Translations under genes and position numbers: made by a program
In this document: positions 1-11,539 of the stretch, one piece after another
Position numbering within the stretch: the first letter of the stretch is position 1
Layout: every line of letters starts with the position of its first letter
NCBI GenBank assembly: GCA_020086605.1
Contig: JACBWW010000048.1
Location: 2,965,864 to 3,029,863 of the forward strand
Source of the DNA: Lanius collurio
Taxonomy: Eukaryota; Chordata; Aves; Passeriformes; Laniidae
Direction of reading: 5' to 3'
DNA length: 64,000 nt
The notes under the pieces: generated by a model
Seen by the model: the letters and a program-made list of their open reading frames with translations, nothing else
What the model was told of the DNA's origin: nothing
The model's database searches: none

Positions 1-1484
1 GATGATAAAGAAGAATGATGTTATCTGTCTCATTTTTTTTCTTAGTCTAAACTTATGCAAAAATGCAGAATACTTTTTAGTATGTGTAGCTATGCTTTGT
101 CTCTTTTTCTACAAAGCTAAGCAACTTCTGTAAATAATAGTGCTGGCTGTCAACTGCAGTGTATTGACATTATACCTAATTCTTGAAACAATGAAACAAA
201 ATTTATTTTATCATAAAAGTTATCATAAAACTCTACCAGTAGATAGCACAAATGAAACATGAAATTTGGATGCACATACCTGTTTTAATGTAGATTACAT
301 TGTATATGATTGCAAGATGAAAAACAATGAAAGGCAATCAAATTTGTACTAAGAAGAAAACATTTGTCTGTCTCTTACTATTTTTTTATAAGAGTTTGAA
401 GATTTTTATATCAAATTAAGGTCAAGGCTTTGAGTCAGACTGGTTGATAACTGAAATTTTTTTCCCATCTAGCTCTAAGATTAAAACCCATATGCCACTT
501 AGTAAAATTTATTCCCCTCATCCCTCCTATTCAGCAGCAGCAAGGGAAAACACAAGGTGAATTACAGTTCTGAAACTAATATAGCAGCACATAATTAAAG
601 TGAGGTATAGAATACACTGGATCACTGTCTATTAAGGGAAAAGTTACTGAAATGGGTTTGGGGAAGTAGCTGCAGGTTTGAAAGAATAGTATTTCTGGAT
701 TTTGTGAAAATGATTAAAACTGTTTAGTTGGTTTCTTTTTTTTCCCGTGGTATTTCAACAGAAAAAAACTGAGCAAATTTACTTTTAAATACCAGCTGTA
801 ATACAAGTTTGGATCAGAATCTTCCAGGAAGCCTAGATAAGATCAGTTGTTAAAAAAAAAGTACACGTTTCAGCTGCTGTGCTATGTAATGTATGCATTT
901 ATTCAAGGGAGGTGATAGTTGACCATACATTGTTTATATTGTTACACAGAAATCACTCCAGGCGAGCTTTTCAAGTCTGGATTAAAATCATTTCCAGACA
1001 AAATGTCTGACGTCCATGAGAGGTGCAGTGATTCACTCATCCATGCTTTTCTGCAAGTGTGACCATGTAACACAAACACTGATTTCATCTGGGTAGAGCA
1101 AATCTGCCACAACATTCTGGCTTTGAAATGCACTGATAAGCTGCACACTAATAAAATAATTTGATTCAGAATCATCAGAATAAGGATATCCATGCTGTGA
1201 AGTAGAAGGGAGATTTCATGTGCCAGAGAGCTGGCTGTCCACAGGCTTCTTGTTTGCTTTGTGCTTGGCTCCACACAGGATGGTTCCACCTAGCTACAAA
1301 ATCAAACCTGGTACTGTGGCGCCAGGCCTAAGTGGTGAAGAAAGTTGGTTCTTGCCACAAGACACTGGGGTTCCTCCTGGGCAGTAACCTGGCTGCACTT
1401 CCTAACAACTAAAATAGTCCCTGGGATCCTCTGCTGGCTTTGGAGAGGGAGACGCTTCCAATTCTAAGGCGAGAGTTGCTCCCT
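1..1484. other. Gene-free unique sequence
   Basis: AT-rich sequence with no recognised gene or repeat. A 115-codon minus-strand frame at 942-1289 was inspected. It has no recognisable domain, its composition is ordinary for the region and no paired exon was noticed, so it is treated as chance. Confidence 0.6.
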
Positions 1485-1543
1485 TGAGGGGACTTAATGA
1501 TCTTAAGAGTCTTTTCCAACCTAAGTGATTCCATGATTCTGCG
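1485..1543 (+). mobile_element. CR1 LINE fragment, 3' tail only
   Basis: The stretch reads like the last ~60 bases of a CR1 LINE on the plus strand: an 'aatgatctt' block, then 'cttttccaacc', then 'attccatgattctg', a decayed form of the repeated ATTCTRTGA tail. CR1 copies are usually cut short at the 5' end, and this one keeps only the 3' terminus. It carries no coding sequence. The upstream boundary is uncertain because the preceding sequence (about 1410-1484) may hold more diverged CR1. Confidence 0.75.
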
Positions 1544-2848
1544 ACTTTCACCAAACTGCCTCGAAAGACTTGGGGGAATAAGCAAGAGATAGTGTTTAGA
1601 TGCCATATACCCAAGAGGTAGGAGTACTGTTTATGTGATTATCTGGAAGCTACTCAAATGCTCAGAGATCTTGAAAGGTCTTTCTACAATTTATTTCATG
1701 ACCTTGGGCTCTAAGATTTTCTCTCATAAGACATAAAAAGATCTCATCTGTGTAAGTAGGTCCTCACTGATCAGACCTTTGAAGAAGCTCTTCACTTTTA
1801 TTTCAAACAAATGTTGGATTGAGAATGAAAACAGTTCTTGGCCATTTTCTCAGTTTTGGATGTTGGCCATGGAAATATCTTTGTTGATCATCAGCTCTCA
1901 GTTCAGAGAAAATCAGAACACTGCCTTCTGCAGGCCAGCAAAGACTGAAGCTGGCTAAGAGCTTTTAGGAAGTTCCTAACCCTACTGCTTCCACTGGACA
2001 CCACATTTTTGGGAGGAGGTATTTGAGAGGCCAAGATCTAATAAATTGAAACCACTCTCTTTCAAATCACTACAGCTTCTTGATGAGGTGGCTAGTTTAA
2101 CTACATTTTTCAAAGTGTTTCGGAAGGATTTGTATTCTATGTAGACATTCTGTAGTTACTATAGATTGCATGTCTTCTCAGGACATTAACAAACACATTC
2201 CCTAATATGTTGAAAACAGGCATGTGTTATTGTTAACTTGTGCATTTTGCAATAAAATCTAGCCTCTACCATTTGAAAATGTTGTAATAGACTAATGTCT
2301 TCTCCTTTTGTATGGTAAAGGCTCAAACTGTTAATATCAGTTTTTGCACATATCTATATTTAGTGCTAGAAGATTGCACGCTGTCAGCCAAGGAAAAACA
2401 GGAATTCTGTCTCCAGATCCTGTTTTATTTATAGAAGGTGGCCTCTGGAAGAAGCCTCAACATCTGACTTTTCTATTGATGGGACCAAGATATTCCTGCG
2501 TTCAAAAACTTCCCGCCATTACTATATTTCAACAGACCGAGTCATCTGGGCTTAAAGGCCTAAGTGGGTTCCTTTGTTCAGGTACATGGTCACTGTTAAA
2601 ATAATCCTTTAACATAACCCCTACAGGTATTGACCAGCAATCTCAATGTCCCCCATAATAGACAGACCACTCTGTGCTGTACAATGGACTCTTTTCTTAG
2701 TTTACTGTCCTTTTTTCTCCCAAGTACCCTATAGTTGTTTTGTTTTTCTGGAATCCATTTTGGTTTCCAAATACTGTGATTTTGTGTGAGGTTTTCTCCT
2801 GCTGTCTTTGGTCCTTCAATTGCGTCTGTTTGGTAGCCACAGATACAA
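1544..2848. other. Gene-free unique sequence
   Basis: No gene or repeat recognised. A minus-strand open frame of 136 codons (2596-3006) starts inside the CR1 tail that follows and runs out into this block. Using transposon sequence plus flank, it is not a credible gene. Confidence 0.6.
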
Positions 2849-2897
2849 CAATCAGAATCACATAAGGGTTGAGGTTGGAAAGGACTTGTGGAGGTCA
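2849..2897 (-). mobile_element. CR1 LINE fragment, 3' tail only
   Basis: Read on the minus strand this is a CR1 3' end. On the plus strand it runs 'atcagaatcacat', then 'gaggttggaaaggacttg', then 'gaggtcat', which is the reverse complement of the CR1 terminal block. The similarity stops after about 50 bases, so this is a heavily 5'-truncated insertion. No coding capacity. Confidence 0.75.
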
Positions 2898-4874
2898 TAA
2901 TTTTTGTGTCTCTTTGCTGCTGTCTCTCCAGCCACTCTGTACATCTTTTAGACTGAAGAGCTCGGAACTCTGGTACCCAGCGGGCACAAACATGAATTTG
3001 GTACACTCGATCTACTTGCAGCCATTAAGAGAACATTACCTCACTTGTTTCTGAGTTCACAGATCTGCAACAAGGTTCTGTAGATGCTCTGGTAGCCCGG
3101 TCATATATTTGCTCTTAGATCAAGCCACCATTCTCTGAAGTGGACTTCTTTTCTCCTAACAGCAAGCTATTTTTTTATCTCCAGGAAATGGAGTATTCTT
3201 GTTTCAAGAGGAACTCTCCAAAGCTACTTCCTGCTCAAAAATACATTTTGATTTCTCCAGGGAAAAGTTCTCCCTAACCTGTTTTTAGCTCTCTCCCATC
3301 CTTGACCTTTAGGTACCATTTTGTTGCAACCTCACCTTCATGACCCTTCTTTCTCTGTTTTGCCAGAGAAGCATACCTGTATCTCTTTCTCTTAAGCTTC
3401 CAGGCCAGTGAAATCATATTCTCCTCAATGTCAGTCAGAAATTAACTCCTTAAACTCTTTCCATCACTTTTTTAAGCTGGACACTTTCTGCTAGTGCCAT
3501 TCATTGTTTTCAAGCAAAATACTCTATTATGGCACAATTTCAGTGCACACTTCATTTTCCCCTAGTTATCATGAGGTACAAATGTAGTCTTCAAGGTCCT
3601 GCTCTATCTCTATTCCATTGTTTACTCTTCTCTACAGCTAATTCACTTTTCCCTGATCTTTTTGTTATTGTTTTTTGGTTGCTTTCTTTTTAAAAATTAT
3701 TATTTTATTTTTATCACCCCGTCATTGAAATCCTGCTGCTGACATATCTTTTCCTGTTCTAGCTGATATACTTTCTGAAGCCTTGACCACATCTATTGAA
3801 ATCTTCCCATAGAAGAACTTGAACTTTACTGGAAGACACAGCCACAGAATACCATTTCTTCCCAAGGCAATCCTCTGGTTTCTTCTCCAACTCTCCTGCT
3901 TAAAAGCTTCTGAATATGACATTAATCTAACACTCTGAGAGAGCTTTGTATTCACAGATTCTCAGCCAAACAGTATGACTCAGATATCTCTTTTGACAAA
4001 ACTGGTATTCAAACATTGCTGCTATCATATCCTCTACCTTCATAGGTGAAATCTGTTGATATTTCTTCTACTGTTTCATTTTTTACCTTTGGGAATGTGA
4101 TCTTGCTGCTTTACTGTTTGCAGAAGCTGATACCTCCTCTCCTTCATAATGCCAGTACTTTCCTACAGATGTATTTATAGTCTTTTTACTGTAACTGGAT
4201 AAGGGTTGTGATTCTGTACTATGTGGGCAGAATAAAGTGTGTTTGATTCTGTGCTGAAATTTCAACTTCAGGTTTCAGAAAGACTATTCTGAGATGAGGA
4301 GTTCTTAGAAAGCCTATTGCAACCTTACCTGCAGTCCACATGAATCTATTTTCCTAAAGGCTCTTTGTAAGCAGCGAATAAATTTCCCAGGGTTTTTCAC
4401 CAGCAGATAATGATAATGTCCTTAAATTAAACAAATGTTCATCATCTTAAAAATGACAAGTAGATGTTGTGGTTTCAAAGATTCTTCTGCATCATTCTCA
4501 CCATTCCAGGTTTGTACTGTTCATTTCTCATTCTCCACCATGCCAGTCTCCTGGTGACCTACAAATCCAACTCTAGCGCATCTTTGTCTTCCTGTGCTCA
4601 TTAATCTGCACAACAGATCAAATAATTTATGGATTTACTTCCATCCCCTGTGTTCCCCTTTCCTGGTGTGGCTGACATTCATATGCAATTGTCTTTCAGA
4701 ATGGGACTATGTAAAACATGCAAAGTAACTGAACAGAAATTCACAGTACTGTATTACCTCATGTTTACTGAACTGTGCATTCAGTTTGTGTTAGCAAAGG
4801 CAGCTCTGGGCACTTTTTGGAATTAATTTTAACCTTCTAGAAACTCAGTCTATGTCCATTTCTTTTTTACTTCT

Positions 4875-4905
<31 letters not shown>

Positions 4906-6013
4906 AGTTTCTAGTCAGGACTGAAATTGTGGAATAACTATCTTGCTCTTGGTTCTTCATCACTTCTTTTTCTGGCTAGAGGTTGAAGAGGAATATTAAA
5001 TAACAATGAAAAAAAGCAAGTACAAATATTGCATCTTCCAAAAGGGTCATTCTAATTTGGGAAAAATGTCAAAGAGGATTTCAGTATATCTGAGCCATTT
5101 CCCCTATTTCTGTTCTTAGCGGAATGAGCTTGCTCCTATTATGTTAAAAATAAAGTATGAAAGTTGTATTTTTAGGTTAAATAGAAAAGAATGATAACCC
5201 ATTAGCCCATGTTCTCATATGGATTCCTTGCCTACCTACTCTAATGACGTGAATGAGGATCATTTCTTCATCTATTTTTAAACACAGAAGGGTCTTGCAA
5301 ACAAGACACTTTATTTTAGTGTGAATTTCCTGGTTAAATACAAGTTACATCCCTCAGATATGGTTCCTGTGCATTTAGATTGGTGCAAACATTCCTTTGA
5401 ATCACTTGACTGAAAGCATTTCTTTCATAACTGCATTATGCCAGAAGTCCAGATGCAAAGAGCAAAAAGCCATGAGAATTAGGGCAAAGATAAGATGCCA
5501 TAACTTTTAAGAATGCAAGTGTAATTTTCTCTGTTGTAGCTTTTGTAGTAACATCCAATTTGCCAAAAGTATCTTGTCAGTACAAATGTAAAAATGTTAA
5601 AATTAATTCCTTCTAAATTTGAAACCTTTTAATGGACTGATAATACAGATAGGCAAATTTACTGCTGCTTATTGATGGCATAGGGCTGTTGGGGTTAGTT
5701 AACACTGCTATGCTTCAGACCAAATATGAGCCTGCCAATGTATCTCCATGCTTACCCTCACTATTAATAAAAGCCATGCTCCACTCTTTCTCATCATTCT
5801 TTTTGCAGCTGCTATTTTAAGCAACCCCTTTGCCCCTTTTAATATTTTAAACCCCAGCAGGCTCAATAGGTGAAACATGAAACTGGTATATTTGTTTCTT
5901 GCATTTGGAATAAAAGGGAAGGAAACAGCTAGAGAATCAGATTCCTTCCCTAATTTTTCATGTTAGCTGTAGATGTGAAATCAGTGGTTCCTACTACATA
6001 GCAGCAGCTGAGT
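2898..6013. other. Gene-free unique sequence with a poly-T tract
   Basis: Long AT- and pyrimidine-rich stretch. No open frame exceeds about 80 codons and no family is recognised. The only clear repeat is the thymine tract at 4862-4905, listed separately. Confidence 0.6.
4862..4905. repeat. Poly-T / TTTC low-complexity tract
   Basis: A run of about 44 bases made of thymine with a few interrupting cytosines and one adenine. It could be an old retrotransposed poly-A tail on the minus strand, but no element body was recognised beside it, so it is called simple sequence. Confidence 0.9.
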
Positions 6014-6288
6014 GATCACAGAATCACAGCATATGCTGAGTTGGAAGGGACCCACAAGGATCATTGAGTCCAACTCCTGGCCCTGCACAGGACCATCCCC
6101 AAGAGTCACACCATGTGCCTGAGAGCACTGTCCAGATGCTTCTTGAACTCAGACAGGCTTGGTGTGTGTGACCACTTCACTGGGGAGCCTCTTTCAGTGC
6201 CCAAAAACCCTCTGGGTGGAGAAACTTTTTCTAATACCCAACATGAACCTCCGTTGACATAACTTCAAGCCATTCTCTCAGATCCTGA
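6014..6288 (-). mobile_element. CR1 LINE fragment, 3' region
   Basis: Well-preserved CR1 3' region on the minus strand. On the plus strand it begins with 'atcacagaatcacag', then 'gttggaagggacccacaagg' and 'gagtccaactcctggccctg'. It continues through 'ggggagcctctttcagtgcc' and 'ctctgggtggagaa' to 'ccattctctcagatcctg', where similarity ends. This tail type resembles the CR1 lineages with 'cctgcacaggac' (J/Y-like), but the subfamily is from memory. The fragment covers only the 3' UTR-side region and cannot make protein. It is among the least eroded CR1 copies here, so it may be younger than the short tails. Confidence 0.95.
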
Positions 6289-7232
6289 TAATATGTTCCT
6301 AAGAATGTTCATCAACCATCATTTCTGAGGGCCTAATGTCCCACTTACTGCCTCCCCCTTGGCTGGTGACTTGCTTCATATGCATGCCAGCCCATTGAAC
6401 ACCAGTTATGGACCTAAATGTTATTGTGTAAGAGCAAGTTTTAGGAAACAGGAAAGTGTAATTCCATATATTTCTAACTGGCTGATGGATGGGTTAAATT
6501 CACCACTCTTGAGAGGACCCTCACAGACAGAGCACGTGGTTATGACTGTGCCAGCTAGAGCTGGCCTAGATAATGCCTGGGTGTGCTCTGGGTGGGATAA
6601 TGCATGATAGACTGTTTCAGTAAAGAATCTGGGCACAGCCCCTTTTTTTTTTTTTGGTGTATATAGGGTGGGATGGGTTGTAGGGAAGAGAGTTTAGATG
6701 TGTGCAAGTAAGTTACAGCATGCCACTGAACCCTGGGTTCCTGGCTGATCCTATTTACTGATACAGACATATCCTGCAAGTTCCAGAGAAGCCTTGAAGA
6801 CAGAGTTCCAGTGGACCTTGGAATTGCCTTCTGCCAGCAAGGAATGACACAGAGTTAGTGAGTCACTGCCCCAAATGTAAGCAAAGCTCTCACAGAGTCA
6901 GAGCTGGATCCACTTGTAATGCCGATAACAGAGCAGATGAGCAGCTGATGGAAAACAGTCATCTGGCAAAACAATGGAGCATTTCAGTCTGCACAAGGGA
7001 ATTGCAGCTGTGGAACAGGGAAAAAGAAAAAGAAGCCTTCCCTTTCTAAAGCTAGCTGGAGACCTAAGTAGCCTAATGAACTCTGCAGGTTCGCCATAGT
7101 ATGTCTGAAAAGCATTGTGTTAATTCTCATAGCGTAGGAGGCAAATATGACCATCATCAATGACTAGACAATGGCAGATGTTTTCTGGATAAATGGATCT
7201 CTGTTTTTCCTGATCTCCTTTTTTACCCACAA
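6289..7232. other. Gene-free unique sequence beside the assembly gap
   Basis: No gene recognised. A 13-base T run lies at 6643-6655. Several short overlapping open frames occur on both strands and match nothing familiar. Confidence 0.6.
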
Positions 7233-7632
7233 NNNNNNNNNNNNNNNNNNNNNNNNNNNNNNNNNNNNNNNNNNNNNNNNNNNNNNNNNNNNNNNNNNNN
7301 NNNNNNNNNNNNNNNNNNNNNNNNNNNNNNNNNNNNNNNNNNNNNNNNNNNNNNNNNNNNNNNNNNNNNNNNNNNNNNNNNNNNNNNNNNNNNNNNNNNN
7401 NNNNNNNNNNNNNNNNNNNNNNNNNNNNNNNNNNNNNNNNNNNNNNNNNNNNNNNNNNNNNNNNNNNNNNNNNNNNNNNNNNNNNNNNNNNNNNNNNNNN
7501 NNNNNNNNNNNNNNNNNNNNNNNNNNNNNNNNNNNNNNNNNNNNNNNNNNNNNNNNNNNNNNNNNNNNNNNNNNNNNNNNNNNNNNNNNNNNNNNNNNNN
7601 NNNNNNNNNNNNNNNNNNNNNNNNNNNNNNNN
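7233..7632. other. Assembly gap (400 N)
   Basis: Exactly 400 unknown bases. The round size suggests an estimated or placeholder gap rather than measured sequence. The flanks ('tttttacccacaa' on the left, 'ttttctcttttttgtaag' on the right) are T-rich and non-repetitive in a way that does not show what is missing. Open frames crossing the gap are artefacts. Confidence 0.99.
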
Positions 7633-10073
7633 TTTTCTCTTTTTTGTAAGAGATGGGAGAAAATTACCTATTGACATTTGTAGGGTAGGAAAAAAGCATT
7701 TTGCTTAAGGTTTTGCTGTCATTAGCTCACTTTAACAGAGTAGTGGCAGAAAGGAGGGAAAGATATTAGGAAGGAAATGATGAACAGGTGTTTTTGCAAA
7801 GTTTGACATACCACCACTTTGGACTGGCTGAAAACTATTAAAAATAATATTAAACGGTACATTGTGGTTATTTTTTAATTAAAGAAGTGGGATATGTTTC
7901 ACTTTTCCACTGCAATTTCTGCCATCACATAGTTTGTTGTTTATACTAATCTATTACAAGTCTCTATAATTAAAGAAAAAAAAAAAAGAAAAGAATTTTT
8001 TTTAAAACTATCCATCAGTGCTTGTGAATGTCCCCAGATATGATAACCTTAGGCATATGTTGTAGGTTTTCATCTCAAGCAACTGATTCCCAAAGTACAA
8101 TGACAGGAATTCAAGTTAGTAAGTAACAGGGCCTTTATTTCCCCAGAGATATAAGTGTGGAAGTCAAGGGAAATACAATGACGTTGTTAATGTTTTATTT
8201 ATAACCATTGGTAGTCCCACCCTTGGCTACATTGTCTGGGCTGCTACTGTTATTTTCATAAAAAGCACGACAGGCAATTTCTATTTTATACAGATGATTT
8301 ATTTCTACACGTGTGAGGAGGAAAAAAACATTTTTATTGGCTGTTTGTGATCTATTAAAAGAATCTTGTCATAATAATTTATGCCTTAAAACACTTTGAT
8401 GAGGTGAGCTAGATTAATTGGATGAATTTTGAAAGTGTAAGATTCTGGGCATTCCTTTTCATCTCACAAAAGATGATCTTACTTTAACCATTACTTCTGT
8501 GCTGATAAATAAAGTTCGAAGGTGTTAGTGACTTAAAGAAGCCATCAGGATTTTGCTTGCTTTAACATAACTGATTGCCAGTTGTTCAGTATAATTCCTG
8601 ATATATTATGAAAGAACTTCTTTTGTAAAAAACAAGCAAGATTATAGGAAGCACAGCTAGACTCATAGTTCATAATGCCTTTTCCAAAAACAAACCAATT
8701 AAATCTATTTAACATTGTTTTTTAAATGGCTACAGGGCATAATTTGCTGAAGAATTAAATATGCATCTGTCAGTATATTTTAAGAAATTACAACATTCGT
8801 GAATTTTTGGCACAGTCACAGTTAGGAAGTATTTGAGAGAAACTCATGCCATGAAGTTGTCATGAAATCCAGCTTATTAAGTTCAAACAACATTTAAATA
8901 TTTGGACATCTGTTGGTTTATCCAAACTTTCCAAAATTTACCCATGATTTTCTCTGTATGAAAACACTTCACTAAGTACTTAGCCCGTTACCAAGTCTGA
9001 AGTGAATGTAATCTGACAGAAACATCACAAATCTTTTTAATGTACTTTTAAATATCCAACTAAAGTAACCTGAAGTCAATTAATAGGAAGTTGTGTGATT
9101 CAGCAGCTAATCAAGTAAACCATTATTTGGAAAAGTAACAGAACAGGGTTTTGCTTTTAAGGTGTTTTGCAGATCAAGCAAGGTGTTTCACTTATAAGAC
9201 TGCTTAAAATAAAGGAAATCTTCAGGTTTCATCTCAAAGGACTCCTGTGAACTCCGGTGAGATGAACTCAAGCCAATATTATGAAATATGGCTGTCTCCT
9301 GAATTGACACATGAATGACGGCCTGGAAGATTTCTTTGAATGATATCAGAGGATGAGTACTTAAAAAGTAACTAGGAAGTTGTAAAAAGTGTCTAAGGTA
9401 TTTTAGATCATGTAGATAGAGACTTCAGACATCCCTACAGATATCCAGGACTGAATACAGGAAGATCCTGCCTGAAAAGCAGTCAAAGAACAACTTTAAT
9501 AAAAGAGCTTCTTAAGAGATGTGGAGCAAAAAGGAAGATTATATGCTACAGAGTGAAGAATTATTTGGGCTTTTCTTCATGAGGCAATAATGAACCCCAA
9601 AGGAAATAGAATTTGGCTTTATCAGAGAATGAAGTTATTAAGGAGAAGAGGGATTCTGAAACAGCTGCTGTATTTGATGATAGGTAAGTCTCACTGCTAC
9701 AGAGACCTGGTGTGGCCACACATCAGAGATACTTGGGGGGATGCTCTTAGTGGGTTTGGTAAATCTTCCAGGCTGTTTAATAGGAACCAAATCACAAAGA
9801 CAGAAGTGTAACATAAACGAGGCAAATATTCTATGTTTGATGAGAGTTTTGCTCTGGATTATCATGCAGAAGTCCAATCAGTCTGTTTGACTGTGTCTTT
9901 ACTCATTCTCTGCTGTCAGAAAAAGCAAATGTACAGTTGAATTTTAGCAGGGTTATGTAGCAAAATGTGCGGTAAACAGGATAGGATGAAGAGCTGTGAT
10001 AAGATGTAGTCTGAGATATCTTGTCTTACTAAATATTTGAATTTAGGTGAATTTCTTATTCTGTTTGAGGGGG
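7633..10073. other. Gene-free unique sequence, partly enhancer-like in texture
   Basis: No gene recognised. An A-rich run lies at about 7975-7995. The part at about 8205-8440 holds many HOX/CDX-like AT cores and is discussed as a candidate conserved element. At about 9682 a perfect AG|GTAAGT splice-donor-like string occurs, but no exon around it could be supported. Confidence 0.55.
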
Positions 10074-10138
10074 TTTTTTTGTTGGTTTTTTTTTTTTTTT
10101 TGTTTTTTTGTTTTTTTGTTTTTTTTGTTTTTTTTTTA
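10074..10138. repeat. (T7-8 G)n low-complexity tract
   Basis: Sixty-five bases of thymine runs separated by single or double guanines, with a period near 8 in the right half. It probably arose by slippage in an older poly-T run. The minus-strand lysine-rich open frame through it is a product of this tract and is not a gene. Confidence 0.92.
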
Positions 10139-10224
10139 ATAGCTGGTTCCATATCATCCTTCCTTTGAAAGTTTTACCTTCTTTCCTTTGAAAGAATTTT
10201 TTTATGGCATTGAAGATTACACTA

Positions 10225-10440
10225 CCACAGAATGACAGAAAAGCTCAAATTGGAAAGGACCTCTGGAGATCATAGGGTCCACTCCCTTGCTAAACAGGAC
10301 CATGTACATCTGGTTGTCTGGGACCAGGTGACTCAAATATCTCCAGGGTTAGAGATTCCACAATCTCCCTGAGCAACCTGGGGCAGGTCACAGTCACCCT
10401 TACAGTAAAAGGTGTGTCCTGATACTCAGATGGAACAGGT
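10225..10440 (-). mobile_element. CR1 LINE fragment, 3' region
   Basis: Minus-strand CR1. On the plus strand it starts 'ccacagaatgacag', then 'aattggaaaggacctctgg' and 'agatcatagggtcc'. It passes 'gattccacaatctccctgag' and 'caacctggggcaggtcacag' and fades after 'ttacagtaaaaggtgtgtcc'. These are the standard CR1 3' region landmarks in order, with many substitutions, so the copy is old. The sequence up to about 10560 may hold a further diverged part. Confidence 0.93.
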
Positions 10441-11495
10441 GAAGATTCAGGGAATGATCTGGATTGTGCACTTGCAATGTTTGGAAGTACTTAAGGAGAA
10501 GCCTAAGTGACATGATGAAATCTCATTTCATAGGGTTGTGCAATTTTCCTGTGTCCTGGGGATAAGGTCGAGAATAAGATTTCTACCCTTCACAGAGACT
10601 AGAAAATAAAAGGCTTTTTTAGTCAGTTAATAGGAGATTACTATCTGAATTAGAAATAAGTTTAGATTCAGTTCACACAAATGTGTCAACAGAGTGGAAT
10701 AGATGGGAATTATACTGATCCCAGTAAAATAATTTATGTTGTCACAGCAGAGATTAGACCTTAGTAGGTGCCTTTTGCCATGTGGTGCTGGGTCTGTGTA
10801 GCAATAATCAATTTGCCATCAGAGGAAAACTCATACAGTGACAAGCAATAAGTTTGGAAGACCTGATAGATCTTTTTTAACTCCCAGAGATCACACTGCT
10901 TTTTACCTAATACATTTTCATGGAAATCTTTTCTTCCACTACTAATAATGCCAGTGTTCCCTTACCTTTATACTGTTCAGATCATGCTAAAATTGAACAA
11001 TAGCTGTCTAGGGGATTTGATTATCCACAACCTTACTGATTATCTTTTAAGTGTAACGTTTGATTAGTTTGTTATGCAATACACTATATGATAGTGGTTT
11101 CTTTCTGTTTCCACTTCTGAATTTCTAAATAGATTTGATTCAGTTGCGCTTTCTTATTGTACGAAGCCTTTTTTTTTCCCCTTGGCTGGGACTGAAATGC
11201 AAAAAATAACATAAGAATTATAAGCCCAAAATAATTAGATATTGACAATTTCTGAAGCAAGAAAGCCATGTTAGAATATGCTCTATGTAAAAGGCTAGTG
11301 ATCTCCTGTGCTCCATACTTGACCCTTTAAAAGTGTTTGGGTTCTTTGTGAGACACCCAGGATCTCAGATAATTTATCTTTACCCAGGTGTAACCCTAAG
11401 AATATTTTTCTCTCTCTCCAATAAGAGGGGAGAAAAAGTACCCCCATCATCTTCATGATAATAAATCCTGAATAGTTGCTTATTCCAGAATTGCA

Positions 11496-11539
11496 ACATT
11501 ACCTTTACATTAACTTTACATTACCTGTACATTAACTTT
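11496..11539. repeat. 22-bp tandem duplication, two copies
   Basis: Two adjacent 22-base units (11496-11517 and 11518-11539), each beginning 'acattacct' and ending 'acattaacttt'. They differ at one base (T versus G in the middle). Each unit also contains 'acatta' twice, so the repeat has an inner half-period. This looks like local slippage. Confidence 0.9.

Noticed and set aside
942..1289. 115-codon minus-strand open frame
   Set aside because: No family recognised and no supporting gene structure.
2596..3006. 136-codon minus-strand open frame
   Set aside because: It overlaps a CR1 tail, has no recognised domain and no second exon. Its length is within chance for this much AT-rich sequence.
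7120..7677. Open frames of 167-185 codons on both strands
   Set aside because: They are open only because the 400 unknown bases contain no stops; the real flanking residues are few and unremarkable.
9670..9695. Perfect AG|GTAAGT splice donor consensus
   Set aside because: A single 8-base match occurs by chance at this scale. The upstream frame is short and unrecognised and no acceptor-donor pair defines an exon.
10074..10138. Regularly spaced T-run/G pattern considered as an array
   Set aside because: It is a slipped homopolymer with no spacers of unique sequence, so not a CRISPR-type or minisatellite array.
9916..10152. Lysine-rich 78-codon minus frame
   Set aside because: The lysine run is just the translation of the T-rich tract.
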